Positions 6,410 through 13,351 of a stretch of 15,227 bases of DNA are shown here, piece by piece. The position numbers were made by a program, and so were the translations under genes. The notes under the pieces are model-generated. The model made no database searches, was not told the DNA's origin, and worked only from the letters and a program-made list of their open reading frames with translations. Source of the DNA: Actinomycetes bacterium (GTDB lineage: Bacteria; Actinomycetota; Thermoleophilia; Solirubrobacterales; 70-9); NCBI GenBank assembly GCA_023434465.1, contig JAEYSQ010000089.1, forward strand, positions 1 to 15,227, in the 5' to 3' direction. Position 1 is the stretch's first letter. Each line of letters starts with the position of its first letter.

Positions 6410-8098
6410 ATGACGAGGCTCTCGCGAACACTCCTGCCTACCCTGAAGGACGCCCCGGCTGACGCGGAGGCGATCAGCCACAAACTTCTGGTCCGGGCCG
6501 GGATGGTCCGCCAGATGGGGGCGGGCCTCTGGACTTATTTGCCGGCCGGCCTCAGGGCGCATCGCAAGGCGGAGCAGATAATCCGGGAGGAAATGGACCG
6601 GATCGGCGGGCAGGAGATTTCGATGCCGATCATGCAGCCGGCCGAACCGTGGGAAAAGACCGGCCGCTACGCGATCGACGAACTTTTCAAGCTCGAGGAC
6701 CGCAAGGGTTCCCCGATGGTGCTGGCGATGACCGGTGAGGAATGTGTCACCGGTCACGTCGCCCACGAGGTTCGCTCCTACCGCGACCTGCCGTTGCTCC
6801 TCTACCAGATCCAGACCAAGGAACGGGATGAACCACGTCCCCGGGCAGGGATCCTCCGCACCCGCGAGTTCGCGATGAAGGATGCCTACAGCTTCGATCG
6901 CGACGAGGCCGGACTTGACGAGACCTACAACCTCTGCATCGACGCGTACGACCGGATCTATGACCGTACCGGCCTGCGCTGGTACCGGGTGGAAAGTGAC
7001 GTCGGGATGATGGGCGGATCGGCCGCTCACGAGTACATGGCACCCTGCGACGCCGGGGAAGACACGGTGGCGATCGCCGAAGGGTACGCCGCCAACGTCG
7101 AGGTCGCCTCGTCGAATCCGGCTCCGATCCGGTCCGGAGAATCGCTCGCAGCTCCGGAGACCGTGGAGACACCGGGCATGAAGACGATCGACGCCGTCGC
7201 CACCGGACTCGGGCTCGACCCGAGCGCCTTGATCAAGTCGGTGCCGGTGGTCACCGACGAGGGCGAGTTCGTGCTCGCGCTCGTGCGCGGCGACCATCAG
7301 GTGAACCCGGTCAAACTGACCAACTTTCTCGGGATCGACTCCCGGCCTGCCCGCGAGGACGAGATCGAAGAGAAACTCGGTCCTCCCGGATACATCGGTC
7401 CGGTCGGGACAAAGGTCCGGACCATCAAGGACGCAGCGATCACCGGTGGAGGACTGGTTGCCGGAGCGAACGTTCAGGATCAGCATCTGAAAGGCGTGGA
7501 ACCCGGCCGCGATTTCGATTTCGACGAAGCCGACATCCGGTCGATCGTCGCCGGAGACACGACGGCCGACGGCCAGCCGATCACCCTCGAACCGGCGATC
7601 GAGGTCGGCAACATCTTCAAGCTCGGCACCCGCTATTCGGAGCCGCTCGGCGCCACCTACCTCGACGAAAGCGGCCAGGAGCAACCCGTCGTGATGGGTT
7701 GCTACGGAATCGGCCCGGCCCGGATCGTCGCCGCAGCCGCGGAACAGTTCGCCGACGAGAAAGGTCTTTCCTGGCCGGTGGCGCTGGCCCCGTGGCAGGT
7801 TCACCTGGTCTCCCTGTCCAAGGCCGAAGAGCCCGAACGGGCCCAGGCCGACCGCCTCTACGAAGAGCTGCTCGAAGCCGGACTCGAGGTGCTCTACGAC
7901 GACCGCGATGCCGGACCTGGCCAGAAGCTCACCGACGCCGAACTTCTCGGTTGCCCGCTCCGGGTCGTGGTCGGCCGACGCGGTCTGGCCGACGGTATCT
8001 ACGAAGGAAGCGAACGACGCAGCGGCGAGGAGCACCGGATTCCGGTGGAAGGCGGAGCGCAAGCGATCGCCGGGCTCTTCGCTTCGCTTTCCGGCTGA
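6410..8098 (+). CDS. proS: Prolyl-tRNA synthetase, bacterial type with editing domain
   Basis: This class II synthetase charges tRNA-Pro with proline in the cytoplasm. At 562 residues it is close to the E. coli enzyme (572). The N-terminal catalytic core starts RLSRTLLPTLKDAP and includes motif 1 (MGAGLWTYLPAG, about 36-47). Motif 2 includes PRAGILRTREFAMKDAYSFD (144-163). Motif 3 is VVMGCYGIGPARI (427-439). Between motifs 2 and 3 an inserted editing domain (about 225-405) contains LIKSVPVVTDEGE with K276, equivalent to the lysine needed to clear mischarged Ala-tRNA-Pro, and LVRGDHQVN (291-299). The anticodon-binding domain follows from about 460. Start ATG 6410 gives the standard N-terminus. 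The stop TGA (8096-8098) overlaps the ATG of the next gene by one base, so the two are probably translationally coupled. Confidence 0.97.
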   Translation: MTRLSRTLLPTLKDAPADAEAISHKLLVRAGMVRQMGAGLWTYLPAGLRAHRKAEQIIREEMDRIGGQEISMPIMQPAEPWEKTGRYAIDELFKLEDRKGSPMVLAMTGEECVTGHVAHEVRSYRDLPLLLYQIQTKERDEPRPRAGILRTREFAMKDAYSFDRDEAGLDETYNLCIDAYDRIYDRTGLRWYRVESDVGMMGGSAAHEYMAPCDAGEDTVAIAEGYAANVEVASSNPAPIRSGESLAAPETVETPGMKTIDAVATGLGLDPSALIKSVPVVTDEGEFVLALVRGDHQVNPVKLTNFLGIDSRPAREDEIEEKLGPPGYIGPVGTKVRTIKDAAITGGGLVAGANVQDQHLKGVEPGRDFDFDEADIRSIVAGDTTADGQPITLEPAIEVGNIFKLGTRYSEPLGATYLDESGQEQPVVMGCYGIGPARIVAAAAEQFADEKGLSWPVALAPWQVHLVSLSKAEEPERAQADRLYEELLEAGLEVLYDDRDAGPGQKLTDAELLGCPLRVVVGRRGLADGIYEGSERRSGEEHRIPVEGGAQAIAGLFASLSG

Positions 8099-8760
8099 TG
8101 GGCGACGCGGCACCGTTCGGGAAGGGAAAGGTCCGGAAGCTTTTCGGGCTCGACCGGACCGGAGCCGAACCGGTACCGACCCGGGCCGGCCAGCCGCTGC
8201 GGCCTTTCACGCTGCCCAACCTGATCGGCTACCTGCGGCTGATCGGGATTCCGATCTTCCTCCTGCTCGCCTTCGACTCCGGTGACGGCCGGGACCCTCT
8301 GGCTGCGCTGTTTTTCTTCCTGATCGCCGGCGGCGACTACGTCGACGGTTTCCTTGCCCGGGTGACCGGCCAGTACAGCCGGCTCGGGGCCTTGATGGAT
8401 CCGGTGATCGACCGTCTGACGATCCTTGCCGGCCTGGTCGTCTGCTGGAACTTCGAGCTGATGCCGCGCTGGTTGCTGGCACTGCTGCTGATCCGGGAGT
8501 TGGCGACCCTGATCCTCGCTCGCTGGGGCCTCTCGCATGGGGTCGACATCGAGGTCAACTGGTTCGGGCGCGTCGCGGTGTTCCCGGTGATGGCATCACT
8601 GCTTCTGGCGATGGTCTGGGACAGCTGGGTTCCGACCGCGCTGCTCGCCCTGGGAGTCGTGCTGGGTGCGATCGCCACCTACCTTTACGCGCGGGTCGGC
8701 CGGGACCGGATCCATGCCCAACAGGCCGCCGCCACTCCGGAAGAATCGGCCCAACCGTAA
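8098..8760 (+). CDS. pgsA: CDP-alcohol phosphatidyltransferase, PgsA-like (phosphatidylglycerophosphate synthase)
   Basis: This integral membrane enzyme (220 residues) transfers a phosphatidyl group from a CDP-linked lipid to an alcohol; glycerol 3-phosphate is the likely acceptor, making phosphatidylglycerophosphate. The full signature D-x2-DG-x2-AR-x8-G-x3-D-x3-D is present: D80, D83, G84, A87, R88, G97, D101 and D105. It is preceded by TLPNLIGYLRLIGIPIFLLL (38-57), typical of PgsA-type members. Hydrophobic helices lie near 43-60, 67-79, 106-118, 124-142, 157-175 and 179-197. The first 37 residues form a basic, proline-containing cytoplasmic leader. The ATG at 8098 overlaps the proS stop (TGATG), which fixes the start; an upstream TTG-initiated extension would lie inside proS and is rejected. 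Cardiolipin or phosphatidylinositol-phosphate synthase activity cannot be excluded from the sequence. Confidence 0.85.
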   Translation: MGDAAPFGKGKVRKLFGLDRTGAEPVPTRAGQPLRPFTLPNLIGYLRLIGIPIFLLLAFDSGDGRDPLAALFFFLIAGGDYVDGFLARVTGQYSRLGALMDPVIDRLTILAGLVVCWNFELMPRWLLALLLIRELATLILARWGLSHGVDIEVNWFGRVAVFPVMASLLLAMVWDSWVPTALLALGVVLGAIATYLYARVGRDRIHAQQAAATPEESAQP

Positions 8761-8768
8761 AGCCGGAG

Positions 8769-8795
8769 TTGAAGGTTAGGGTAGGCCCGTATAAT
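8769..8795 (+). promoter_or_regulatory. Promoter of the FHA gene: TTGAAG / TATAAT, leaderless
   Basis: TATAAT at 8790-8795 is a perfect -10 and lies seven bases before the ATG at 8803. TTGAAG at 8769-8774 is a fair -35, with a short 15-base spacer. A start about seven bases past the -10 falls on the ATG itself. A second ATG at 8794 lies within the hexamer and therefore upstream of the predicted transcript. Confidence 0.65.
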
Positions 8796-8802
8796 GGCCC
8801 GC

Positions 8803-9273
8803 ATGGCGACCCATTGCCCCGAATGCGGATACATCAACCCCGAGGCCGCCAACTACTGCCAGAAATGCGGCAACTTCATCGGTCGTCGCGAAGGGGGAGA
8901 CGAACAGGGAACATCGACTTACCAGGTCGGTGAAACCGGCGAGATCGAGGCGGTCGACATCGATGCCGAGGTCGAGCGGACCGGCGCTGCGCTGGTGATC
9001 AGGAGCGGCGGCGGCCGGGCCGGAGAGACCTTCCCGATGGAGGAGGAGCGGGTCGCGATCGGCCGCAGCCCCGATGCCGGAGTATTCCTCGATGACGTCA
9101 CCGTCTCCCGCAACCACGCGCTGCTGGTTGCCCGCGGTGACGGCACCTACATCGATGACCTTGGTTCGCTGAACGGGACCTACGTGAACCGCAGGCGAAT
9201 TGAGTCCCAGCGTCTCGAGGACGGCGACGAGATCCAGGTCGGCAAATACAAACTGACTTACCTGGAGAAGTGA
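8803..9273 (+). CDS. GarA-like FHA-domain protein with N-terminal zinc ribbon
   Basis: This cytoplasmic protein of 156 residues binds phosphothreonine peptides through a C-terminal FHA domain. Conserved residues are GRSPDAG (87-93), VSRNHA (101-106) with S102, R103 and H105, and SLNGTYVN (122-129) with N124. The N-terminus carries a zinc ribbon, CPEC (5-8) and CQKC (19-22). Between them lies an acidic segment with TSTYQ (37-41), at a position similar to the TTS phospho-site of mycobacterial GarA and corynebacterial OdhI, which inhibit 2-oxoglutarate-using enzymes until phosphorylated by Ser/Thr kinases. GarA itself lacks a zinc ribbon, so a different target is possible. The start at 8803 is preferred over ATG 8794 because the latter lies in the -10 element. 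An FtsR-like MerR gene follows after one base, the same order as garA-Rv1828 in Mycobacterium. Confidence 0.85.
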   Translation: MATHCPECGYINPEAANYCQKCGNFIGRREGGDEQGTSTYQVGETGEIEAVDIDAEVERTGAALVIRSGGGRAGETFPMEEERVAIGRSPDAGVFLDDVTVSRNHALLVARGDGTYIDDLGSLNGTYVNRRRIESQRLEDGDEIQVGKYKLTYLEK

Positions 9274-9274
9274 G

Positions 9275-10015
9275 ATGACGCTCAGCGACCAGAACCTCGC
9301 CGACGGCACCCAGATGGCTCCGCGACGACCGCGTAAGGCGCTGACCATCGGTGCAGTCGCGAAACTTCTCAGCAAGGAATTCGACGACGTCTCGATCTCG
9401 AAGATTCGATACCTCGAAGACCAGAAGCTGGTAACCCCGCGCCGTACGCAGGGCGGTTACCGGCTCTACAGCCAGGCGGACGTCGACCGGCTGCGGACGG
9501 TGCTGCGGCTGCAGCGGGACGAGTTCCTGCCGCTGCGGGTCATTCGCCAGGAACTTGCCGCCGGACCGTCGGTCAGCGGGCTTTCCGGCAATTCTTCAAA
9601 TACCGCCCGCCGGGCCAAGTTGATCGGGACCACGAGCTCCCGCTTTTCACTCGAGGAAGTGATCGAGGAGACCGGTGCCCGGGCCGAGTTCGTGCGCGAA
9701 CTGGCCGAGTTCGGACTGGTGACTCCCCAAACCGAAAGCGGCCGTAGCGTTTACGACGAGACAGACATGGAGATCGTTCGGGCCGCAAACGAACTGGCCC
9801 GTTCGGGGGTCGGGGCCCGCAACCTCAAACTGTTCAAGACTTCGGCCGACCGTGAGGTCAATCTGATCGAAACCCTGCTCGCGCCGAAGCTCGCATCTCG
9901 CAACCCCCAACGCCGCAAGGAAGCCGTCGAGAGCCTTGAGCGCATGGCGACCGTCCTCAGCGAACTGAAACACGCCCTGCTGGTACGGGATCTCCGGCGA
10001 CTCGCCGACAGCTAG
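9275..10015 (+). CDS. MerR-family regulator, FtsR-like (Rv1828 type)
   Basis: This is a DNA-binding transcriptional regulator of 246 residues. A MerR winged helix-turn-helix spans about 23-95: LTIGAVAKLL (23-32), VSISKIRYLEDQKLVTPRRT (39-58), GGYRLYSQADVDRLR (60-74) and FLPLRVIRQEL (84-94). The ISKIRYLE and LPLRVIR segments closely resemble FtsR/Rv1828. A low-complexity linker (95-120) leads to a second helical domain (125-170) resembling a degenerate HTH, SLEEVIEETG...FGLVTP, then LKLFKTSADREVNLIE (185-200) and a C-terminal helix. No ligand-binding effector domain is present. GGAGAAG at 9264-9270 provides a ribosome site four bases from the ATG, which follows the FHA stop by one base; an internal ATG at 9314 is a less likely start. 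FtsR activates ftsZ in Corynebacterium; the target here is not known. Confidence 0.88.
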   Translation: MTLSDQNLADGTQMAPRRPRKALTIGAVAKLLSKEFDDVSISKIRYLEDQKLVTPRRTQGGYRLYSQADVDRLRTVLRLQRDEFLPLRVIRQELAAGPSVSGLSGNSSNTARRAKLIGTTSSRFSLEEVIEETGARAEFVRELAEFGLVTPQTESGRSVYDETDMEIVRAANELARSGVGARNLKLFKTSADREVNLIETLLAPKLASRNPQRRKEAVESLERMATVLSELKHALLVRDLRRLADS

Positions 10016-10021
10016 ACCCGG

Positions 10022-10483
10022 GTGCCGACCGTCACCAGAAAGACCATCGTGGCGGCGACGCCAGATCAGGTCTATGACCTGATAAGCGACCCTGCCCGGT
10101 TGCCGGAATGGTGGCCGCGCGTGGTCCGGGTCGAGGACGTGGCCGGCCGCGCCGGAGCGGAGCGGACCAGATGGACCTGCGTGTTGGGGGCCGAATCCGG
10201 TCGCATGCTGCGGCTCGATTACCGCTGCACCGGTGCGACAAGGCCGGATCGCTACGAATGGGAGCACGAACTGGAAGGAACTCCTTACGAGGCCCACCTT
10301 GCGCGGCAGTCGGTAGAGGTCCGGCTCACAGCATCGGACGGTTCGACCGAAGTCGGCCTGACCACGGTCAACTCGCTGCGTGGCACCGCGAAGATCGCCG
10401 GATTCTCGATGAAGAAAGGTCAGCGGGAGTTGCTCGACGCGGCGCTCGAATCGCTGGCCGAAGCCTTTGAAGGTCGCTCTTGA
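10022..10483 (+). CDS. SRPBCC (START/Bet v 1-like) lipid- or ligand-binding protein
   Basis: This is a small soluble protein of 153 residues with the helix-grip fold pattern. The first beta strand, VTRKTIVAATPDQVYDLISDPARLPEWWPRVV, spans about 4-35 and carries the classic family signature around DP..LPEWWP. Alternating strands follow to about 116, and a long C-terminal helix spans about 124-152. Members bind hydrophobic ligands, or act as cyclases or coenzyme-Q chaperones; no catalytic residue is identifiable. The start is GTG 10022, six bases after the MerR stop, with no Shine-Dalgarno. The stop is TGA 10481-10483, two bases before the ATG of the flavoprotein gene (a TTG at 10480 overlaps it as TTGA). 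This packing suggests one transcript with the FHA, MerR and flavoprotein genes. A role delivering or sensing a lipid for the flavoenzyme is inference. Confidence 0.78.
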   Translation: MPTVTRKTIVAATPDQVYDLISDPARLPEWWPRVVRVEDVAGRAGAERTRWTCVLGAESGRMLRLDYRCTGATRPDRYEWEHELEGTPYEAHLARQSVEVRLTASDGSTEVGLTTVNSLRGTAKIAGFSMKKGQRELLDAALESLAEAFEGRS

Positions 10484-10485
10484 AA

Positions 10486-12144
10486 ATGACCGAGCCACGG
10501 CGGGACACGCGCTGGTGGGGGTGGGGGGACCCGGCGGAACCGGCCGACCTCGGGGAAGCCGGGGAGCGATTGCTTCAGGAACGGGGGATCGGGACCACGG
10601 GTGAGGGTCGACCGGCCGGGATCAGCGAGGTAAGCCTGCCGCCGGCGGAACCGATTCCGGCGGCAGTGATCGCTGCGGCGGGACGGGAGCGGGTCTTCAC
10701 CGGATCGGAGGACCGAATCCGGCATGCCCACGGGCAGAACTACCTGGATCTGCTCGCTCTCCGGAACGGACACCTGGAACTCGCTCCGGATGCCGTCGTG
10801 GTGCCAGAATCCGCGGGACAGATCGGGGCAATCCTCGAAGCCTGCGCCGCCGCCGGGGTAGCGGTGGTGCCGTTCGGCGGAGGAACCAGCGTGGTCGGCG
10901 GAGTGACGCCCCTGGCTGGTAGCCACGGAACCGTGATCAGCCTCGATCTGACCGCCCTGCGGGGAGTAGAGATCGACGAGACCTCACTCACCGCGCGGCT
11001 CGGAGCCGGGCTCCGAGGGCCGGAAGCGGAGGCGCTCCTGGCGGCGCGGGGTTTCACCATCGGACACTTCCCGCAGTCCTTCGAGTTCGCGACGATCGGC
11101 GGCTTCGCAGCGACCCGCTCGGCCGGCCAGTCTTCCAGCGGCTACGGGCGCTTCGATTCGCTGGTCAGCTCGATTCGACTCAGCACCCCGCGAGGCGAGC
11201 TTTCGACTCTGGCTACGCCCCACACCTCGATCGGGCCGGACTTGCGCGAGGTCGTGATCGGCTCCGAGGGCATCCTTGGCGTGATTCCGGACGTCGACGT
11301 GCGGATCCGACCCCTGCCGGCGACCAGGCGCTATGAAGCCTGGATCGTCGAAGACTTCGAGGCGGGTAACGAGATCGTGCGTCGACTGGCCCAGAGCGAC
11401 ATGCTGCCGACCATCGTCAGGGTTTCGGACCTGCCGGAAACCGAGGTGAACCTGGCGATGTCGCTGCCTTCCGGCGCAGCGGGCACCCTGTTCCGGCGAT
11501 ACCTGAAGTTGCGGGGTCGGGATGGCGGTTCAGTGATGATTACCGGTTACGAAGGCACTTCCGTCGCCGCGCACCGGAGCAGGGCCGAGGTCGCGCGGGA
11601 GATTCGGCGCGGCGGGGGAATATTTCTCGGACAGTCGGCCGGAAGGGGCTGGACGAAGGGACGCTTCCACGGCCCCTATCTGCGGGAGGCACTAATGGAC
11701 CGGGGGGTACTGGTCGAAACCCTGGAGACCGCCCAGCAGTGGAGTGGCCACAAGGCACTCTACGAAGCGGTCCGCTCGGCCCTCGAAGGGGGGCTGGCCG
11801 ATCACGGCATGGAGGGCATCGTGATGTGCCACCTTTCGCATGCCTACCGCGACGGTGCCTCGCTCTACTTCACAGTTCTGGCCAGCCAGGGCAAGGACGG
11901 CGGCGCCGTCAACTGGCCGAAACTCAAACGGGTCGCCTGCGAGGCCATCCAGTCGGCCGGCGGCACGCTTTCGCATCACCACGCGACCGGCACCGACCAC
12001 ACGCCTTACCTGGAAAGGGAACTGGGATCCGCCGGGCTGGACGCACTGGCGGCCCTGAAACACGCCTTCGACCCGACCGGAATCATGAATCCCGGAAAAT
12101 TGTTGAACAGGAGTCGGGCGGGGTCCGACCCGCCCTCCGAGTAG
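10486..12144 (+). CDS. FAD-binding oxidase of the alkyldihydroxyacetonephosphate synthase (AGPS) family
   Basis: This is a flavoprotein of the VAO/PCMH superfamily, 552 residues. AGPS replaces the acyl chain of acyl-DHAP with a fatty alcohol to form the ether bond of ether lipids. The N-terminus has the family's RWWGWGDP signature (9-16). The FAD-binding domain spans about 95-280, with PFGGGTSVVGG (129-139) and GHFPQSFEFATIGGFAATR (193-211). The C-terminal cap contains GYEGT (354-358), ETAQQWS (414-420), and SHAYRDGASLYF (451-462) with a tyrosine matching the AGPS active-site tyrosine. SHHHATG (496-502) carries the HHH motif. No signal or peroxisomal targeting signal is seen. ATG 10486 is chosen; a TTG at 10480, six bases from a GAAGG, would add two residues. 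A glycolate or lactate oxidase-like role is the main alternative, but the HHH motif and N-terminus favour AGPS-like. Confidence 0.82.
   Translation: MTEPRRDTRWWGWGDPAEPADLGEAGERLLQERGIGTTGEGRPAGISEVSLPPAEPIPAAVIAAAGRERVFTGSEDRIRHAHGQNYLDLLALRNGHLELAPDAVVVPESAGQIGAILEACAAAGVAVVPFGGGTSVVGGVTPLAGSHGTVISLDLTALRGVEIDETSLTARLGAGLRGPEAEALLAARGFTIGHFPQSFEFATIGGFAATRSAGQSSSGYGRFDSLVSSIRLSTPRGELSTLATPHTSIGPDLREVVIGSEGILGVIPDVDVRIRPLPATRRYEAWIVEDFEAGNEIVRRLAQSDMLPTIVRVSDLPETEVNLAMSLPSGAAGTLFRRYLKLRGRDGGSVMITGYEGTSVAAHRSRAEVAREIRRGGGIFLGQSAGRGWTKGRFHGPYLREALMDRGVLVETLETAQQWSGHKALYEAVRSALEGGLADHGMEGIVMCHLSHAYRDGASLYFTVLASQGKDGGAVNWPKLKRVACEAIQSAGGTLSHHHATGTDHTPYLERELGSAGLDALAALKHAFDPTGIMNPGKLLNRSRAGSDPPSE
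12116..12135. terminator. GC hairpin at the 3' end of the flavoprotein gene, candidate terminator
   Basis: GGGCGGG (12116-12122) and CCCGCCC (12129-12135) form a perfect seven-pair all-GC stem with a six-base loop, ending seven bases before the TAG at 12142-12144. It lies between convergent genes and could stop transcripts from both sides. No T-run follows on the + strand. Confidence 0.4.
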
Positions 12145-12153
12145 AACCCGCCC

Positions 12154-12183
12154 CTTCCATTCACAACCTCGAATGGTTGGAAG
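12154..12183. terminator. Inverted repeat between convergent genes, weak terminator candidate
   Basis: CCATTC (12157-12162) pairs with GAATGG (12171-12176) around an eight-base loop, and CTTCC (12154-12158) can pair with GGAAG (12179-12183) in an alternative, bulged form. It lies in the 54-base gap between the flavoprotein stop and the stop of the minus-strand membrane protein. No U-tract is present. Confidence 0.3.
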
Positions 12184-12198
12184 CGGCTCTGCCTTTGG

Positions 12199-13257
12199 CT
12201 ATTCGGGTTGGGTTTGGTTCGCGGTGCCGTTGCAGATCGGGACGATCGTGTCCTTGGCATTCTGCGGCATCGAGATCTGGCCTTCGAGAACCGTCTTGCC
12301 CGTGAACTCAGGCAGCTTCACGTTCTGGCGGTTGGTCGACCGGGCCTGCTTCAGCGCCTCGTTGAAGTCCTGGTTGTTGGTCCGGGAGACTCTCAGGGTC
12401 GGGAAGAAATCGGAGGCGATCAGGCAGATCACGGCCTCGTTCAGGTTGATCTGACCGCTGATCGCGCCCGCTTCGCCAACCCGCGTCGCGTAGATCGGAA
12501 ACGAGCCGGTCGACCCGTACAGCCAGATCACGTAGCCCTGCCCCTTGCGGTTGGCCTCGAGATCGTTGATCTGAAGATTCGCAGCTAGCGTGGTTCCGGC
12601 GAAGCCGAACTGGACCTGACCGGAACCCTGCTCGTTGCCGACCGGCTGGAGTACCGCCACGGTCGGGGAAGCTTCCGGACTGTCCGGGTTCTCGTCATCG
12701 GATCCGCCGCCGAAGACTCCGGTCACCAGCAGGATCACGACAGCTGCCAGCAGGGCGGCCCCGAGCAACACGGCTATCAGGCGACGCTGGTGACTGGTGA
12801 CCGAGGAAAAGCCGGAACCGGAAGCCCCGGCATTCTCCGGTCGAGTGGCCGGCTCGCCTTCGGATGCGGGCTTCAAGGGCTGGCTGGTGCTGGTAGCGGT
12901 GTGGGGGGCAGGTTCGGGTTTGCCGCCCCTGGCCGAGCCCGGATTCGGCAGGTCCGCTCCAGGAACCAGCAGTCGGAGCTGGTCGGTGAGCGACTCGGCC
13001 TGGTCAGCCAGAGCGGGGTCGCTAGCGATCTTGTTGCGGAAGTCGGCCCGGTCAATCGGATCGGACTGCCCAAGCAGGTAATCGGTCAGATCAGGGGCGG
13101 GAGCCGGAGCGGAGGAGTCGATCTCGGCCAGCGCCTTGCCGGCCCGGTTTCGAACTTCGGTCTCGTCGATCCCGAGCAAGCCCGAAATGTCGGCATAACT
13201 CTTCCCTCGTCCGAGCAGCAGCTGAAGCAGCGCCCGACTGTCCTCGCTCAACGGCAT
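12199..13257 (-). CDS. Membrane protein: sigma4-like HTH, zinc-less anti-sigma-like segment, one TM helix, RskA-like outer domain
   Basis: I do not recognise a named family for this 352-residue protein, but its parts can be read. Residues 5-46 (SRALLQLLLGRG, YADISGLLGI, EVRNRAGKAL) resemble the HTH of sigma-70 region 4. Residues 56-98 follow the pattern of an anti-sigma domain (DYLLGQSDPIDRADF...ASDPALADQ...LRLL), but the zinc-binding HxxxCxxC is absent; aspartate and alanine stand at the expected cysteines. A Pro/Ala/Ser/Gly-rich linker (99-155) leads to SHQRR and one membrane helix (about 160-181), so the N-terminus should be cytoplasmic. After a Gly/Asp/Ser stretch, an outer beta-rich domain (215-345) with GYVIWLYGSTGSFP (241-254) resembles the RskA C-terminal domain. 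ATG 13257 is preceded by TAGGGT at eight bases and no Shine-Dalgarno. No separate sigma factor gene is adjacent. Confidence 0.75.
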   Translation of the reverse strand: MPLSEDSRALLQLLLGRGKSYADISGLLGIDETEVRNRAGKALAEIDSSAPAPAPDLTDYLLGQSDPIDRADFRNKIASDPALADQAESLTDQLRLLVPGADLPNPGSARGGKPEPAPHTATSTSQPLKPASEGEPATRPENAGASGSGFSSVTSHQRRLIAVLLGAALLAAVVILLVTGVFGGGSDDENPDSPEASPTVAVLQPVGNEQGSGQVQFGFAGTTLAANLQINDLEANRKGQGYVIWLYGSTGSFPIYATRVGEAGAISGQINLNEAVICLIASDFFPTLRVSRTNNQDFNEALKQARSTNRQNVKLPEFTGKTVLEGQISMPQNAKDTIVPICNGTANQTQPE

Positions 13258-13265
13258 GAGCGCAA

Positions 13266-13271
13266 ACCCTA
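13266..13271 (-). promoter_or_regulatory. Candidate -10 (TAGGGT) for the membrane HTH protein, leaderless
   Basis: Read on the minus strand, TAGGGT ends eight bases before the ATG at 13257, and no Shine-Dalgarno is present. The spacing fits the leaderless pattern seen at five other genes here. No clear -35 is seen. Confidence 0.4.
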
Positions 13272-13289
13272 CGGGTTTCGGAACCTGGT

Positions 13290-13310
13290 CCGTAGGCTGA
13301 CGGCCTGCGG
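13290..13310. repeat. Imperfect inverted repeat in the divergent promoter region
   Basis: CCGTAGGC (13290-13297) and GCCTGCGG (13303-13310) pair over eight positions with one T-G mismatch, separated by five bases. It sits between the divergent membrane-protein and thioesterase genes, upstream of both candidate -10 elements, where an operator could be. GC-rich sequence makes such repeats common by chance. Confidence 0.3.
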
Positions 13311-13345
13311 TCCGGAATCGACGCCCCGGCCCGGGCGACGACGAA

Positions 13346-13351
13346 TATGAT
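13346..13351 (+). promoter_or_regulatory. Candidate -10 (TATGAT) of the thioesterase, leaderless
   Basis: TATGAT matches the -10 consensus at five of six bases and ends seven bases before the ATG at 13359. The earlier in-frame ATG at 13347 lies inside the hexamer, the same arrangement as at the FHA gene. No -35 is clear. Confidence 0.5.

Noticed and set aside
4951..6483. A 510-codon minus-strand open frame opposite ispG
   Set aside because: It is an antisense shadow of a clear ispG gene, with low-complexity composition and no motif.
7699..8097. A longer N-terminus for the phosphatidyltransferase, starting inside proS
   Set aside because: The extra 133 codons are out-of-frame proS sequence, rich in arginine and without motifs; ATG 8098 overlapping the proS stop is the natural start.
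6389..8113. A 574-codon minus-strand open frame covering proS
   Set aside because: ProS motifs 2 and 3 and the editing domain are unambiguous on the + strand; the antisense frame is explained by high GC and codon bias.
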